Shown one piece after another: positions 1 to 7,773 of a stretch of DNA of 59,182 nucleotides. Each line of letters begins with the position of its first letter. Within the stretch, counting starts at the first letter, position 1. The DNA comes from DASPKT01 sp035626475 (lineage in GTDB: Bacteria; Pseudomonadota; Alphaproteobacteria; Azospirillales; Azospirillaceae). The notes under the pieces are model-generated. The model searched no databases and was not told the origin of the DNA. It saw only the letters and a list, made by a program, of their open reading frames with translations. The stretch lies in contig DASPNP010000006.1 of the NCBI GenBank assembly GCA_035626475.1, positions 1-59,182 of the forward strand. Direction: 5' to 3'. The position numbers and the translations under genes are program-made.

Positions 1-75
1 TTGGGGTTATCGGCCACTGTCCCGCCCAATGACGCGCCCATATCTCGGGGCGCCTCGAACATCAGGGTTGGAACC

Positions 76-1482
76 ATGGCCACCGCTCAGAAGCTCGCTC
101 CGGCGGCTGACAGCGCCGCCGCGCAGCCGGCGATCCTCTCCATGATCGGCGACACGCCGATCGTCCGCATCACCAAGTTCGACACCGGCCCCTGCGAGCT
201 GTACCTCAAGCTCGAGAACCAGAACCCGGGCGGCTCGATCAAGGACCGCATCGGCTTGGTCATGATCGAATCGGCGGAGAAGGCCGGCCGGCTGAAGGCC
301 GGCGGCACGGTGATCGAGGCGACCGCCGGCAATACCGGCCTGGGCCTGGCGCTGGTCTGCGCCGCCAAGGGCTACCGGCTGATCCTGGTGATCCCGGACA
401 AGATGGCGGTCGAGAAGATCAACCACCTGCGCGCGCTCGGCGCCGAGATCCACATCACCCGCAGCGACGTGGGCAAGGGCCACCCGGACTACTACCAGGA
501 CATCGCCGAGCGCCTGTCCAAGGAGATCCCCGGCTCGGTCTACATGAACCAGTTCGCCAACTTCGACAATCCGAAGGCGCACGAGACCTGGACCGGCCCG
601 GAGATCCTGCGCCAGATGAACGGCGACGTGGACGCGGTGGTCTGCGGCGTCGGCTCCGGCGGCACGCTCTCAGGCCTGGGCAAGTTCTTCGCCTCGGCCA
701 GCCCCAAGACCCGCATGGTCGTGGCCGACCCGTCCGGCTCCATCATCCGCGACCTGGTGAAGACCGGCCGCCATGACGAGCCCGGCTCCTGGGTGGTCGA
801 GGGCATCGGCGAGGATTTCGTGCCGCCCGTCTGCGACCTGCAGTACGCGCACGAGGCCTACACCGTCACCGACCAGGAGAGCCTGACGGCCGCGCGCGAC
901 CTGCTGCGCCGCGAGGGCATCCTGGGCGGCTCCTCCAGCGGCACCCTGTTCGCCGCCGCGCTGCGCTACTGCCGCGAGCAGACCGAGCCGAAGCGCGTCG
1001 TCACCTTCGTCTGCGACACGGGCAACAAGTACCTGTCGAAGATGTTCAACGACGCCTGGATGGCCGACCAGGGCTTCCTGCCGCGCAACAGCCGCGGCGA
1101 CCTGTCGGACCTGATGACCCGGCGCTTCGACAAGGGCCAGATCGTCACCGTCGGCCCCACCGACACGCTGCTGACCGCGTACAAGCGCATGCGCATCTCC
1201 GAGGTGTCGCAGCTGCCGGTCGTCGACGGCGAGAAGTTCGTCGGCCTGCTCGACGAGTCGGACCTGCTGCTGCACGTGCAGGTCGACCCCAACCGCTTCC
1301 GCGACAACGTCACCTCGGCCATGAACAGCCGGCTGGAGACCATCCAGATCACCGAGCCCGTCTCGGCCCTGAACGGCATCTTCGACCGCAACCTGGTGGC
1401 GCTGGTCATGGAGGGCGAGAAGTTCGTCGGCCTGCTGACCCGCATCGACCTGCTGAACCATCTGCGCCGGCAGATGGGCTGA
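76..1482 (+). CDS. Cystathionine beta-synthase (PLP enzyme with C-terminal CBS pair)
   Basis: The product (468 aa) is predicted to condense serine and homocysteine to cystathionine, the first step of reverse transsulfuration, in the cytoplasm. The N-terminal part is a fold-type II PLP domain: NPGGSIKDR carries the PLP lysine (K56), and VGSGGTLSG and GGSSSGT are phosphate/substrate loops. The last ~130 residues are two CBS motifs, as in bacterial CBS rather than plain cysteine synthase. The reading frame is open to base 1, but ATG 76 starts the family-like N terminus and is preferred over the upstream TTG. A small hairpin (34-53, arms gcgccc/gggcgc) lies in the leader. The next gene is a gamma-lyase-type enzyme, which supports the pathway. 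A CBS-domain cysteine synthase is the alternative. Confidence 0.88.
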   Translation: MATAQKLAPAADSAAAQPAILSMIGDTPIVRITKFDTGPCELYLKLENQNPGGSIKDRIGLVMIESAEKAGRLKAGGTVIEATAGNTGLGLALVCAAKGYRLILVIPDKMAVEKINHLRALGAEIHITRSDVGKGHPDYYQDIAERLSKEIPGSVYMNQFANFDNPKAHETWTGPEILRQMNGDVDAVVCGVGSGGTLSGLGKFFASASPKTRMVVADPSGSIIRDLVKTGRHDEPGSWVVEGIGEDFVPPVCDLQYAHEAYTVTDQESLTAARDLLRREGILGGSSSGTLFAAALRYCREQTEPKRVVTFVCDTGNKYLSKMFNDAWMADQGFLPRNSRGDLSDLMTRRFDKGQIVTVGPTDTLLTAYKRMRISEVSQLPVVDGEKFVGLLDESDLLLHVQVDPNRFRDNVTSAMNSRLETIQITEPVSALNGIFDRNLVALVMEGEKFVGLLTRIDLLNHLRRQMG

Positions 1483-1500
1483 GCCGATCCAAGCCAAACC

Positions 1501-1583
1501 CCGTAGGTCGCATGAAGCCGCCGGCGCAATGCGACATGCCCCCGCCGGGCTGTCGCATTGCGCTCCGTTCCATGCGATCTACG
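1501..1583. repeat. Palindromic element E, copy 1 (GTAGGTCGCAT family)
   Basis: An imperfect palindrome whose left end is ccgtaggtcgcatg and right end catgcgatctacg, with inner arms gcaatgcgac and gtcgcattgc. The same element recurs at 2843, 3530 and 29906. It separates the beta-synthase gene from the gamma-lyase gene and ends about 25 bases before the latter's start codon. Confidence 0.85.
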
Positions 1584-1608
1584 ACGCGACCTGACGAGAA
1601 AGCGACCC

Positions 1609-2778
1609 ATGGACAACCGCCCCCGCAGCAACCAGCTGGGCTTCTCCACCCGCGCCATCCATGCCGGGCAGGAGCCGGACCCGACCACCGGCGCCATCAT
1701 GGTGCCGATCTACGCGACCAGCACCTACGTCCAGGAGAGCCCGGGCGTCCACAAGGGCTACGAGTATTCGCGCAGCCAGAACCCGACGCGCATGGCCTAT
1801 GAGCGCTGCGTCGCCGACCTCGAGGGCGGCGTGCGCGGCTACGCCTTCGCCTCGGGCCTGGCGGGCGAGGCGACGGTGCTGGAGCTGCTGGATGCCGGCG
1901 CCCACGTCATCGCCATGGACGACCTGTATGGCGGCACCTACCGCCTGCTGGAGCGGGTGCGCAAGCGCACGCAAGGGCTCCAGATCACCTTCGTCGATAT
2001 GAGCGACATCGCCAAGGTCGAGGCCGCCATCCGGCCCGAGACGAAGATGATCTGGGTCGAGACCCCGACCAACCCGATGCTGAAGCTGGTGGATCTGGAG
2101 GCGGTCGCGGCGCTGGCCCGCCGGCGCGGCATCATCTCCGTCGCCGACAACACCTTCGCCAGCCCCTGGGTGCAGCGGCCGCTGGAGCTGGGCTTCGACA
2201 TCGTCGTCCACTCCGCGACCAAGTACCTGAACGGCCATTCCGACATCGTCGGCGGCATCGCCGTGGTGCGCGAGACGGGCGAGCTGTCGGAGAAGATGGC
2301 CTTCCTGCACAATGCCATCGGCTCCATCCAGGGCCCGTTCGACAGCTTCCTGGCGCTGCGTGGCCTGAAGACGCTGGGCCTGCGCATGGAGCGGCACTGC
2401 CAGAACGCCATGGCCATCGCCGAGTGGCTGGAGAAGCACCCGGCCGTCGCCCAGGTGCGCTACCCCGGCCTGAAGAGCCACGCCCAGCACGAGCTGGCGC
2501 GGCGCCAGATGCGCGGCTTCGGCGGCATGGTCACGGTGACGCTGAAGGGCGGGCTGGAGAGCGCCCGGCGCACGCTGGAGCGCACCCGCCTCTTCGCCCT
2601 GGCCGAGAGCCTGGGTGGCGTCGAGAGCCTGATCGAGCATCCGGCCATCATGACCCACGCCTCCATCCCGCCGGAGACCCGCGCCGCCCTGGGCATTGAC
2701 GACGGCCTGATCCGCCTGTCCGTCGGCGTGGAGGATCTGGACGATCTGATGGCCGATCTGGCCGACGCGATCGGGTGA
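1609..2778 (+). CDS. Cystathionine gamma-lyase-type trans-sulfuration enzyme
   Basis: A Cys/Met-metabolism PLP enzyme of 389 aa, a normal length. It carries YSRSQNPTR near residue 53, the aspartate loop VADNTFASPW, and the PLP-lysine motif SATKYLNGHSD (K205). It sits downstream of a cystathionine beta-synthase, so cleavage of cystathionine to cysteine, 2-oxobutyrate and ammonia is the most likely reaction. Cystathionine beta-lyase or O-succinylhomoserine sulfhydrylase cannot be excluded by eye, because the family shares these motifs. ATG 1609 gives the canonical N terminus; the frame extends upstream only into repeat element E. Probably co-transcribed with the upstream gene. Confidence 0.85.
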   Translation: MDNRPRSNQLGFSTRAIHAGQEPDPTTGAIMVPIYATSTYVQESPGVHKGYEYSRSQNPTRMAYERCVADLEGGVRGYAFASGLAGEATVLELLDAGAHVIAMDDLYGGTYRLLERVRKRTQGLQITFVDMSDIAKVEAAIRPETKMIWVETPTNPMLKLVDLEAVAALARRRGIISVADNTFASPWVQRPLELGFDIVVHSATKYLNGHSDIVGGIAVVRETGELSEKMAFLHNAIGSIQGPFDSFLALRGLKTLGLRMERHCQNAMAIAEWLEKHPAVAQVRYPGLKSHAQHELARRQMRGFGGMVTVTLKGGLESARRTLERTRLFALAESLGGVESLIEHPAIMTHASIPPETRAALGIDDGLIRLSVGVEDLDDLMADLADAIG

Positions 2779-2803
2779 GGGGAAGGCGGCGTTCCCGGTC
2801 TGC

Positions 2804-2999
2804 GGCCTTCGACAGGCTCAGGCTGAGGATGGGGGCGCTGCTCCGTAGGTCGCATGGAGCCGCAGGCGTAATGCGACGGGATCGGGCCGCGTGATGTCGC
2901 ATTGCGGCTTCGCCTCCATGCGACCTACGGACCCGATGGACGGGTTTCCAGAGTGCCTGGCGTACCCCCTTCCTCATGCTGAGCCTGTCGAAGCACGCA
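2804..2999. repeat. Inverted-repeat element A, copy 1, split by element E
   Basis: The left arm reads ccttcgacaggctcaggctg and the right arm tgctgagcctgtcgaag, the outer arms of the A family also found at 16335, 40570 and 58520. Between the arms, bases 2843-2930 are a complete element E. The A-type interior resumes after it (cagagtgcctggcgtacccc), so E appears to have inserted into an existing A copy. Together with the terminator it fills the 337-base gene-free interval 2779-3115. Confidence 0.8.
2843..2930. repeat. Palindromic element E, copy 2 (nested in element A)
   Basis: This 88-base palindrome starts ccgtaggtcgcatgg and ends ccatgcgacctacgg, which are perfect inverted ends of 15 bases. 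The inner arms are taatgcgac and gtcgcattg. It is the most symmetrical of the four copies. Confidence 0.88.
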
Positions 3000-3028
3000 G
3001 GCGGGCTCAGCCTCATCCGCCAAAGCGA

Positions 3029-3056
3029 AACGCCCGGTCCTCGCGGACCGGGCGTT
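3029..3056 (-). terminator. Rho-independent terminator of the small unknown gene at 3116
   Basis: A perfect 12-bp stem, aacgcccggtcc/ggaccgggcgtt, with a tcgc loop. Read on the minus strand it is followed by tttcgcttt, which fits termination of the minus-strand gene just upstream. Confidence 0.8.
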
Positions 3057-3115
3057 CGTCATTGGGCTCCCTGAACCCGGGCCGCGCGGCTTATGCGCCG
3101 CGTCTTGGCCTGTGC

Positions 3116-3412
3116 CTACTGGCGCAGCTCCCAGGCGAACTCCACATGCACGGGCGAGCCCGGCAGGTTCGCGATGGGGTTCTGGCGCAGCCAGTTGAAG
3201 AAGTCGGAGAAGGGCAGGGCGGGGCGCGCCTCGACCCGGCGGCCAAGGGTGCGGCCGGCCCGCTCGGCGAGCGCCTTCGTCACCTCCTCGTAGGCCACTT
3301 CGGGTACGCCGTGGGCCACCGCGATCTCGCCGGTGCGCGGGTCCTCCGCATGGAAGGAATGCGCGCCGTTCCTGAACGCATATGCAACCCGGATTTGATC
3401 GTCCTGATACAT
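3116..3412 (-). CDS. Conserved-looking hypothetical protein, 98 aa
   Basis: I do not recognise this protein. It is small, soluble and of balanced composition, with no signal peptide or membrane segment. It starts MYQDDQIRVAYAF and ends VEFAWELRQ. Evidence that it is a gene is codon use like the neighbours, a monocistronic setting, and a strong terminator 60 bases after its stop. A GATACATAAA stretch just upstream of the start could contain a -10 box, but no convincing -35 is visible. The leader contains short tandem TTCGAG repeats. Confidence 0.65.
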   Translation of the reverse strand: MYQDDQIRVAYAFRNGAHSFHAEDPRTGEIAVAHGVPEVAYEEVTKALAERAGRTLGRRVEARPALPFSDFFNWLRQNPIANLPGSPVHVEFAWELRQ

Positions 3413-3529
3413 CGTTACCGCTCCGAACTCGAACTCGGAACTTTATGTATCAGCAGCGTCGCCGATTGGAAAGGAAAAATCCGCATAGCTCGTTTGCGGC
3501 GCAGCAATCCGTCGGTGCATGGGGCGGAA

Positions 3530-3614
3530 GTAGGTCGCATGGAGGCGGAGCCGCAATGCGACTTGCCCCTGCTGGGCTCACGTCGCATTACGCTGCGTTT
3601 CAGGCGACCTACGG
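3530..3614. repeat. Palindromic element E, copy 3
   Basis: Outer arms gtaggtcgcatgg and ggcgacctacgg, inner arms gcaatgcgac and gtcgcatta. The right half is slightly degenerate. It lies 11 bases beyond the mrp stop codon, between two minus-strand genes. Confidence 0.85.
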
Positions 3615-3624
3615 GACCTGTCCC

Positions 3625-4779
3625 TCACTCCACCACGATGCGCGGGCCCTGGCGCGCCGGCGCGCCGCCGACCTTGGCCCAGACCGTCTCGGCGAGCTTC
3701 CGGTAGGCCTTGGCGTGCTCGCTGTGGGGCTGGGCGACGACGATGGGGGTGCCGGCGTCCGAGGTCTCGCGGATCGCCATGTCCAGCGGTACCTCGCCCA
3801 GGAAGTCCACGCCGAGCTTGAGGGCCTCGGTGCGGGCGCCGCCATGGCTGAAGATGTTGGAGCGGTGGCCGCAATTGGGGCAGCAGAAGTAGGACATGTT
3901 CTCGACGATGCCCAGCACCGGCACGTCGACCCGGCGGAACATGTTCAGCCCCTTGCGGGCGTCCAGCAGCGCGATGTCCTGCGGCGTCGAGACGATGACG
4001 GCACCGGCCAGCGGCACGTTCTGCGCCATGGTCAGCTGCGCGTCGCCGGTGCCGGGCGGCATGTCGACGACCAGTATGTCCAGCTCGCCCCAGGCGACGT
4101 CGCGCAGCATCTGCTGCAGGGCGGAGATGACCATGGGGCCGCGCCAGATCATCGGCGTGTCCTCGGCCACCAGGAAGCCCATGGACATGACCTTGACGCC
4201 GTAGTTGCTCATCGGCTGCAGGGTGCGGCCGTCGGCGCTGTCGGGGCGGCCGCTGATGCCCATCATGCGCGGCATGGAGGGGCCGTAGATGTCGGCGTCC
4301 AGCAGCCCGACCTTCAGCCCGTTGGCGGCGAGGCCGAGGGCGAGGTTGGTGGCGGTGGTGGACTTGCCGACGCCGCCTTTTCCTGAGGCCACCGCGACGA
4401 TCGCCTTGATGCCGGGCAGGCTGATCTTGCCGGCGGTCGGCTGCTGCGCCGGGCCGGGGCCGCCCTGGCCGCCATGGCCGTGGTTGTGACCACCGTGCCC
4501 GCCCTGCGGCGGCCGCGGCTGCGGCGCGGCGTTGTGCGCGGTCAGGACGGCGGTGACGGACAGCACGCCCGGCAGCCGGTCGACGGCCTTCTCCGCCTGC
4601 TGGCGCAGCGGCTCCAGGGTCGGGCCGCGCTTGGGGTCGACCTCCAGCGAGAAGGCGACGTGGCCGCCCTTCACCACCAGCCCCGAGATCATGCCCAGCG
4701 ACACGATGTCGGCGCCGCGGTCGGGATCCTGGACGGAGCGGAGCGCGTCAAGAACCTGGTCCTCGGTCGGTGCAGCCAT
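3625..4779 (-). CDS. mrp: Mrp/ApbC P-loop Fe-S cluster carrier ATPase
   Basis: A 384-aa protein expected to bind and transfer [4Fe-4S] clusters in the cytoplasm. Residues 1-80 form a MIP18/DUF59 domain (VQDPDRGADIVSLGM). The deviant Walker A motif SGKGGVGKST is at 132-141, and a CCPNC motif supplies the CxxC that binds the cluster at the dimer interface. A Gly/His-rich linker at about 92-108 joins the domains and may bind metal. It is divergent from hflK; a TATATA shared by both directions lies in the 170-base gap. Other Fe-S assembly genes (suf) are about 38 kb away. Confidence 0.93.
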   Translation of the reverse strand: MAAPTEDQVLDALRSVQDPDRGADIVSLGMISGLVVKGGHVAFSLEVDPKRGPTLEPLRQQAEKAVDRLPGVLSVTAVLTAHNAAPQPRPPQGGHGGHNHGHGGQGGPGPAQQPTAGKISLPGIKAIVAVASGKGGVGKSTTATNLALGLAANGLKVGLLDADIYGPSMPRMMGISGRPDSADGRTLQPMSNYGVKVMSMGFLVAEDTPMIWRGPMVISALQQMLRDVAWGELDILVVDMPPGTGDAQLTMAQNVPLAGAVIVSTPQDIALLDARKGLNMFRRVDVPVLGIVENMSYFCCPNCGHRSNIFSHGGARTEALKLGVDFLGEVPLDMAIRETSDAGTPIVVAQPHSEHAKAYRKLAETVWAKVGGAPARQGPRIVVE

Positions 4780-4949
4780 GGTTGAAAACTCTCACCCCTT
4801 CCCAATATTGGCGGAAGACCCCCAGCAGGGGCCTTTCCAGAACCCGGTCGTCTATATACGGTCGCGGTGACGCATAGGAAAGCGCCGCGGCCCGGGGGGC
4901 GCGTGCGCGCGCAACGATAAGTCGGAAACGAGAACGGGGGTCGAGCGGA

Positions 4950-6128
4950 ATGCCCTGGAACAATCAAGGCGGTAACGGGGGAGGCGGTGGGCCGTGGGGC
5001 CCGCCCCCGGGCAACAACGGGGGCCAGAACCCCTGGGGCCGTCCGCCGTCCGGCGGCGGCGGGGGAGGCGGTCCGTCGGGTCCCGACCTGGAGGAGCTGC
5101 TGCGCCGCAGCCAGGACCGCTTCAAGTCGGTCGTGCCCGGCGGCATCGGCGGCGGCAAGGGCGTGGTGCTGGCGATCGCGGCCGTGGCCCTGCTGTGGCT
5201 GGCCAGCGGCTTCTACCGCGTGCAGCCGGACGAGCAGGGCGTGGTCCTGCGCTTCGGCCAGTGGGTCCGCACCGAACCGCCCGGCCTGCGCTACCATTTG
5301 CCGGCGCCCATCGAGACGGCGGTAACCCCGAAGGTCACGCGCGTCAACCGCATCGAGATCGGCTACCGCAGCGCCACCAACGACGGCCGCCGCCAGGTCG
5401 CCGACCGCGACGTGAACGACGAGAGCATGATGCTCACCGGCGACGAGAACATCGTCGACACCGACTTCACGGTCTTCTGGGTGATCAAGGACGCGGGCAA
5501 CTACCTGTTCAAGATCCGCGACCCCGAGGCCACCGTGAAGAAGGCGGCCGAGAGCGCCATGCGCGAGGTCATCGGCCGCACCGAGATCCAGCAGGCGCTG
5601 ACCGAGGCGCGCCAGCAGATCGAGGAGAACACCAAGGGCCTGCTGCAGGCGATGCTGGACGAGTACCAGTCGGGCATCGAGATCACGCAGGTGCAGCTGC
5701 AGAAGGTGGAGCCGCCGGCCCCCGTGGTCGACGCCTTCAACGACGTGCAGCGCGCCCGCCAGGACCGCGAGCGCCTGCGCAACGAGGCCGAGGCCTACCG
5801 CAACGACATCATCCCGCGCGCCCGCGGCGAGGCGGAACGCCTGATCCAGGAGGCCTCGGCCTACCGCGAGCAGGTGGTGAGCCTGGCCCAGGGTGACGCG
5901 CAGCGCTTCACCAAGGTGCTGGACGCCTACGCCCAGGCGCCCGAGGCGACCGCGCGCCGCATGTATCTGGAGACGATGGAGGATGTGCTGCGCGGCACCA
6001 GCAAGATCATCCTGGACCAGAAGAACGCCGGCGCGCTGCCCTACCTGCCGCTGAACGAGCTGATGCGCCAGGGCGAACGTCCCCAGCAGAACCAGCAGCA
6101 GGGGCAGCCGCCCCAGCCGCGCCAGTAA
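4950..6128 (+). CDS. hflK: HflK, SPFH-domain subunit of the FtsH modulator complex
   Basis: HflK forms, with HflC, a periplasm-facing membrane complex that surrounds and modulates the FtsH protease. The first ~60 residues are Gly/Pro/Asn-rich, as is typical for HflK. One membrane segment follows (about 70-90, VVLAIAAVALLWLASGFY), then the SPFH/band 7 domain (VQPDEQGVVLRFGQW) and a long charged helical region. The C-terminal tail is Gln/Pro-rich. The length (392 aa) is normal. hflC starts 15 bases downstream. Confidence 0.95.
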   Translation: MPWNNQGGNGGGGGPWGPPPGNNGGQNPWGRPPSGGGGGGGPSGPDLEELLRRSQDRFKSVVPGGIGGGKGVVLAIAAVALLWLASGFYRVQPDEQGVVLRFGQWVRTEPPGLRYHLPAPIETAVTPKVTRVNRIEIGYRSATNDGRRQVADRDVNDESMMLTGDENIVDTDFTVFWVIKDAGNYLFKIRDPEATVKKAAESAMREVIGRTEIQQALTEARQQIEENTKGLLQAMLDEYQSGIEITQVQLQKVEPPAPVVDAFNDVQRARQDRERLRNEAEAYRNDIIPRARGEAERLIQEASAYREQVVSLAQGDAQRFTKVLDAYAQAPEATARRMYLETMEDVLRGTSKIILDQKNAGALPYLPLNELMRQGERPQQNQQQGQPPQPRQ

Positions 6129-6143
6129 GGGGGGACGGACACC

Positions 6144-7130
6144 ATGCAGAAGAAACTCGTCGCCCTCGGCGTCGTCGTGGCCGTGCTCGGCCTGCTGGCC
6201 TCGACCGCGCTCTTCACCGTCTCGGAGACCCAGCAGGCGCTGGTCCTGCAGTTCGGCGAGACCAAGCGCGTGATCCAGGACCCGGGCCTGAAGGTCAAGG
6301 TGCCCTTCATCCAGAACGTGGTCATGCTCGACCGCCGCGTGCTGGACGTGGATCCGCCGGTGGAGAGCGCCATCCTGGCCGACCAGAAGCGGCTGGAGGT
6401 GGACGCCTACGCCCGCTACCGCATCGCCAACCCGCTGCTGTTCTTCCAGACGGTCGGCAACGAGATGGCGGCGGAGCAGCGGCTCGCCACCATCGTCAAC
6501 TCCTCGCTCCGCCGCGTGCTCGGCAACGTCACCCTGCTCAGCGTGCTCTCGCAGGAGCGCGCCAAGGTGATGACGGACATCCGGGCGCAGGTGAACCAGG
6601 AGGCGCAGCGCTTCGGCATCGAGATCGTCGATGTCCGCATCCGCCGCGCCGACCTGCCGGAGCAGACCAGCCAGGCGGTCTTCGCCCGCATGCGCTCGGA
6701 GCGTGAGCGCGAGGCGGCCGAGGCCCGCGCGCAGGGCCAGGAGCAGGCCCAGCAGATCCGCTCCCGCGCCGAGCGCGAGCGCACGGTCATCCTGGCCGAG
6801 GCGCAGCGCGACGCGCAGGTGCTGCGCGGCGAGGGCGACAACCAGGCGATCCGCATCCTGGCCGAGTCGTCCAACCGCAACACCGACTTCTACACCTTCT
6901 ACCGCTCGCTGCAGGCGTACCGCGAGACGCTGGCGCCGAGCGACACCACCATGGTGCTGACGCCGGACAGCGACTTCTTCCGCTATTTCGGCGGCGAGCA
7001 GGGGCTGCCGCGCGGGCTGCTGGAAGGGGCCGGCATGCGCCGGGGCGCCCCCATCCCGGCCGCCCCGGCCCCGGGCGGCAACCAGAGCCAGGCACCGGCG
7101 GCAACCCCGCCGGCCGCGCCGGGCCGATAA
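6144..7130 (+). CDS. hflC: HflC, SPFH-domain partner of HflK
   Basis: A 328-aa protein with an N-terminal membrane anchor (VALGVVVAVLGLLASTALF), then an SPFH domain beginning VSETQQALVLQFGE, a charged coiled coil (about 180-230), and FYTFYRSLQAYRETL, which matches the conserved HflC C-terminal region. The final ~35 residues are Pro/Ala-rich and probably disordered. It is translated from the hflK mRNA. No terminator follows; a 156-base repeat element (7175-7330) begins 45 bases later. Confidence 0.95.
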   Translation: MQKKLVALGVVVAVLGLLASTALFTVSETQQALVLQFGETKRVIQDPGLKVKVPFIQNVVMLDRRVLDVDPPVESAILADQKRLEVDAYARYRIANPLLFFQTVGNEMAAEQRLATIVNSSLRRVLGNVTLLSVLSQERAKVMTDIRAQVNQEAQRFGIEIVDVRIRRADLPEQTSQAVFARMRSEREREAAEARAQGQEQAQQIRSRAERERTVILAEAQRDAQVLRGEGDNQAIRILAESSNRNTDFYTFYRSLQAYRETLAPSDTTMVLTPDSDFFRYFGGEQGLPRGLLEGAGMRRGAPIPAAPAPGGNQSQAPAATPPAAPGR

Positions 7131-7174
7131 GGGAGCCTCATAGGACCAGTTCAACACAGTGGCCAATCTCTCCC

Positions 7175-7330
7175 CGTCATCCCGGCGAAAGCCGGGACCC
7201 AGGGGTTGCAGCGGGATGCGATGGATGCAGCGCCCCCAGGCCTTCGCCTCTCCATAGGGTGAAAGCAGGGTGCGCTTCATCGGCCTTCCATGGCTGCAAC
7301 CCCTGGGCCCCGACTTTCGTCGGGGTGACG
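7175..7330. repeat. Inverted-repeat element D, copy 1
   Basis: The left arm starts cgtcatcccggcgaaagccg and continues into gacccaggggttgcagc. The right arm is its inverted counterpart, gctgcaacccctgggcccc...gtcggggtgacg. A second copy is at 48301. This element is most of what the 333-base gap 7131-7463 holds; no gene is visible there. Confidence 0.85.
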
Positions 7331-7463
7331 GTCGAGAGGGTGGATAGGGAGAGAGGCAGGAAAGAAAGCTGCTTCTCGACTGGCTCCAACTCCCGAACCA
7401 GTATGATCAGGCGGCCGGGCGTTCGCGCTCGGCCGTCTTCATTTCAGCTTCAGGGCTCCAACC

Positions 7464-7649
7464 TTGTCCGACCTCCTCACCGCCCTCGCCCTCGTCCTGG
7501 TCATCGAAGGGATCGCCTACGCCCTGGCGCCCGACGGCATGCGCCGCGCCGCGGCCGCCGCCGCGCTGCCGGCAGCCCAGCTCCGCATCGGGGGCCTGGC
7601 TGCCGCCGTTCTGGGCGTGGCCCTCGTCTGGATCATAAGGGGGACCTGA
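7464..7649 (+). CDS. DUF2065 small membrane protein (YjeT-like)
   Basis: A 61-aa protein with two hydrophobic helices (about 4-22 and 40-58) separated by a short loop containing PDGMRR. The layout and residues match the DUF2065 family, whose members typically lie next to hflC, as here. Its function is unknown; the context suggests a role near HflKC/FtsH. It is separated from hflC by repeat element D and followed within 125 bases by the DegP gene. Confidence 0.75.
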   Translation: MSDLLTALALVLVIEGIAYALAPDGMRRAAAAAALPAAQLRIGGLAAAVLGVALVWIIRGT

Positions 7650-7773
7650 AGCGCCGGGTGGCCCCATGGCGTACCAGCGAAGAAGTCCTTCGCCCGCTTG
7701 ATGCGCCGCCCTATATTCTCCCTTAGGAAACGCACCGCCCGGCCCGCCGCCGGGACGACAAGGGGAGAATCCC

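Noticed and set aside
1..75. Possible SAM or SAH riboswitch before the beta-synthase gene
   Set aside because: Only 75 bases are available and they contain just one short hairpin (34-53); no riboswitch core motif is recognisable.
4689..7280. 863-codon minus-strand frame opposite hflK and hflC
   Set aside because: Antisense to two conserved genes, with low-complexity composition and no recognisable domain.
7175..7330. Dispersed repeats considered as CRISPR or insertion sequences
   Set aside because: Repeats are inverted, scattered, and lack regular spacers, cas genes or a transposase frame.
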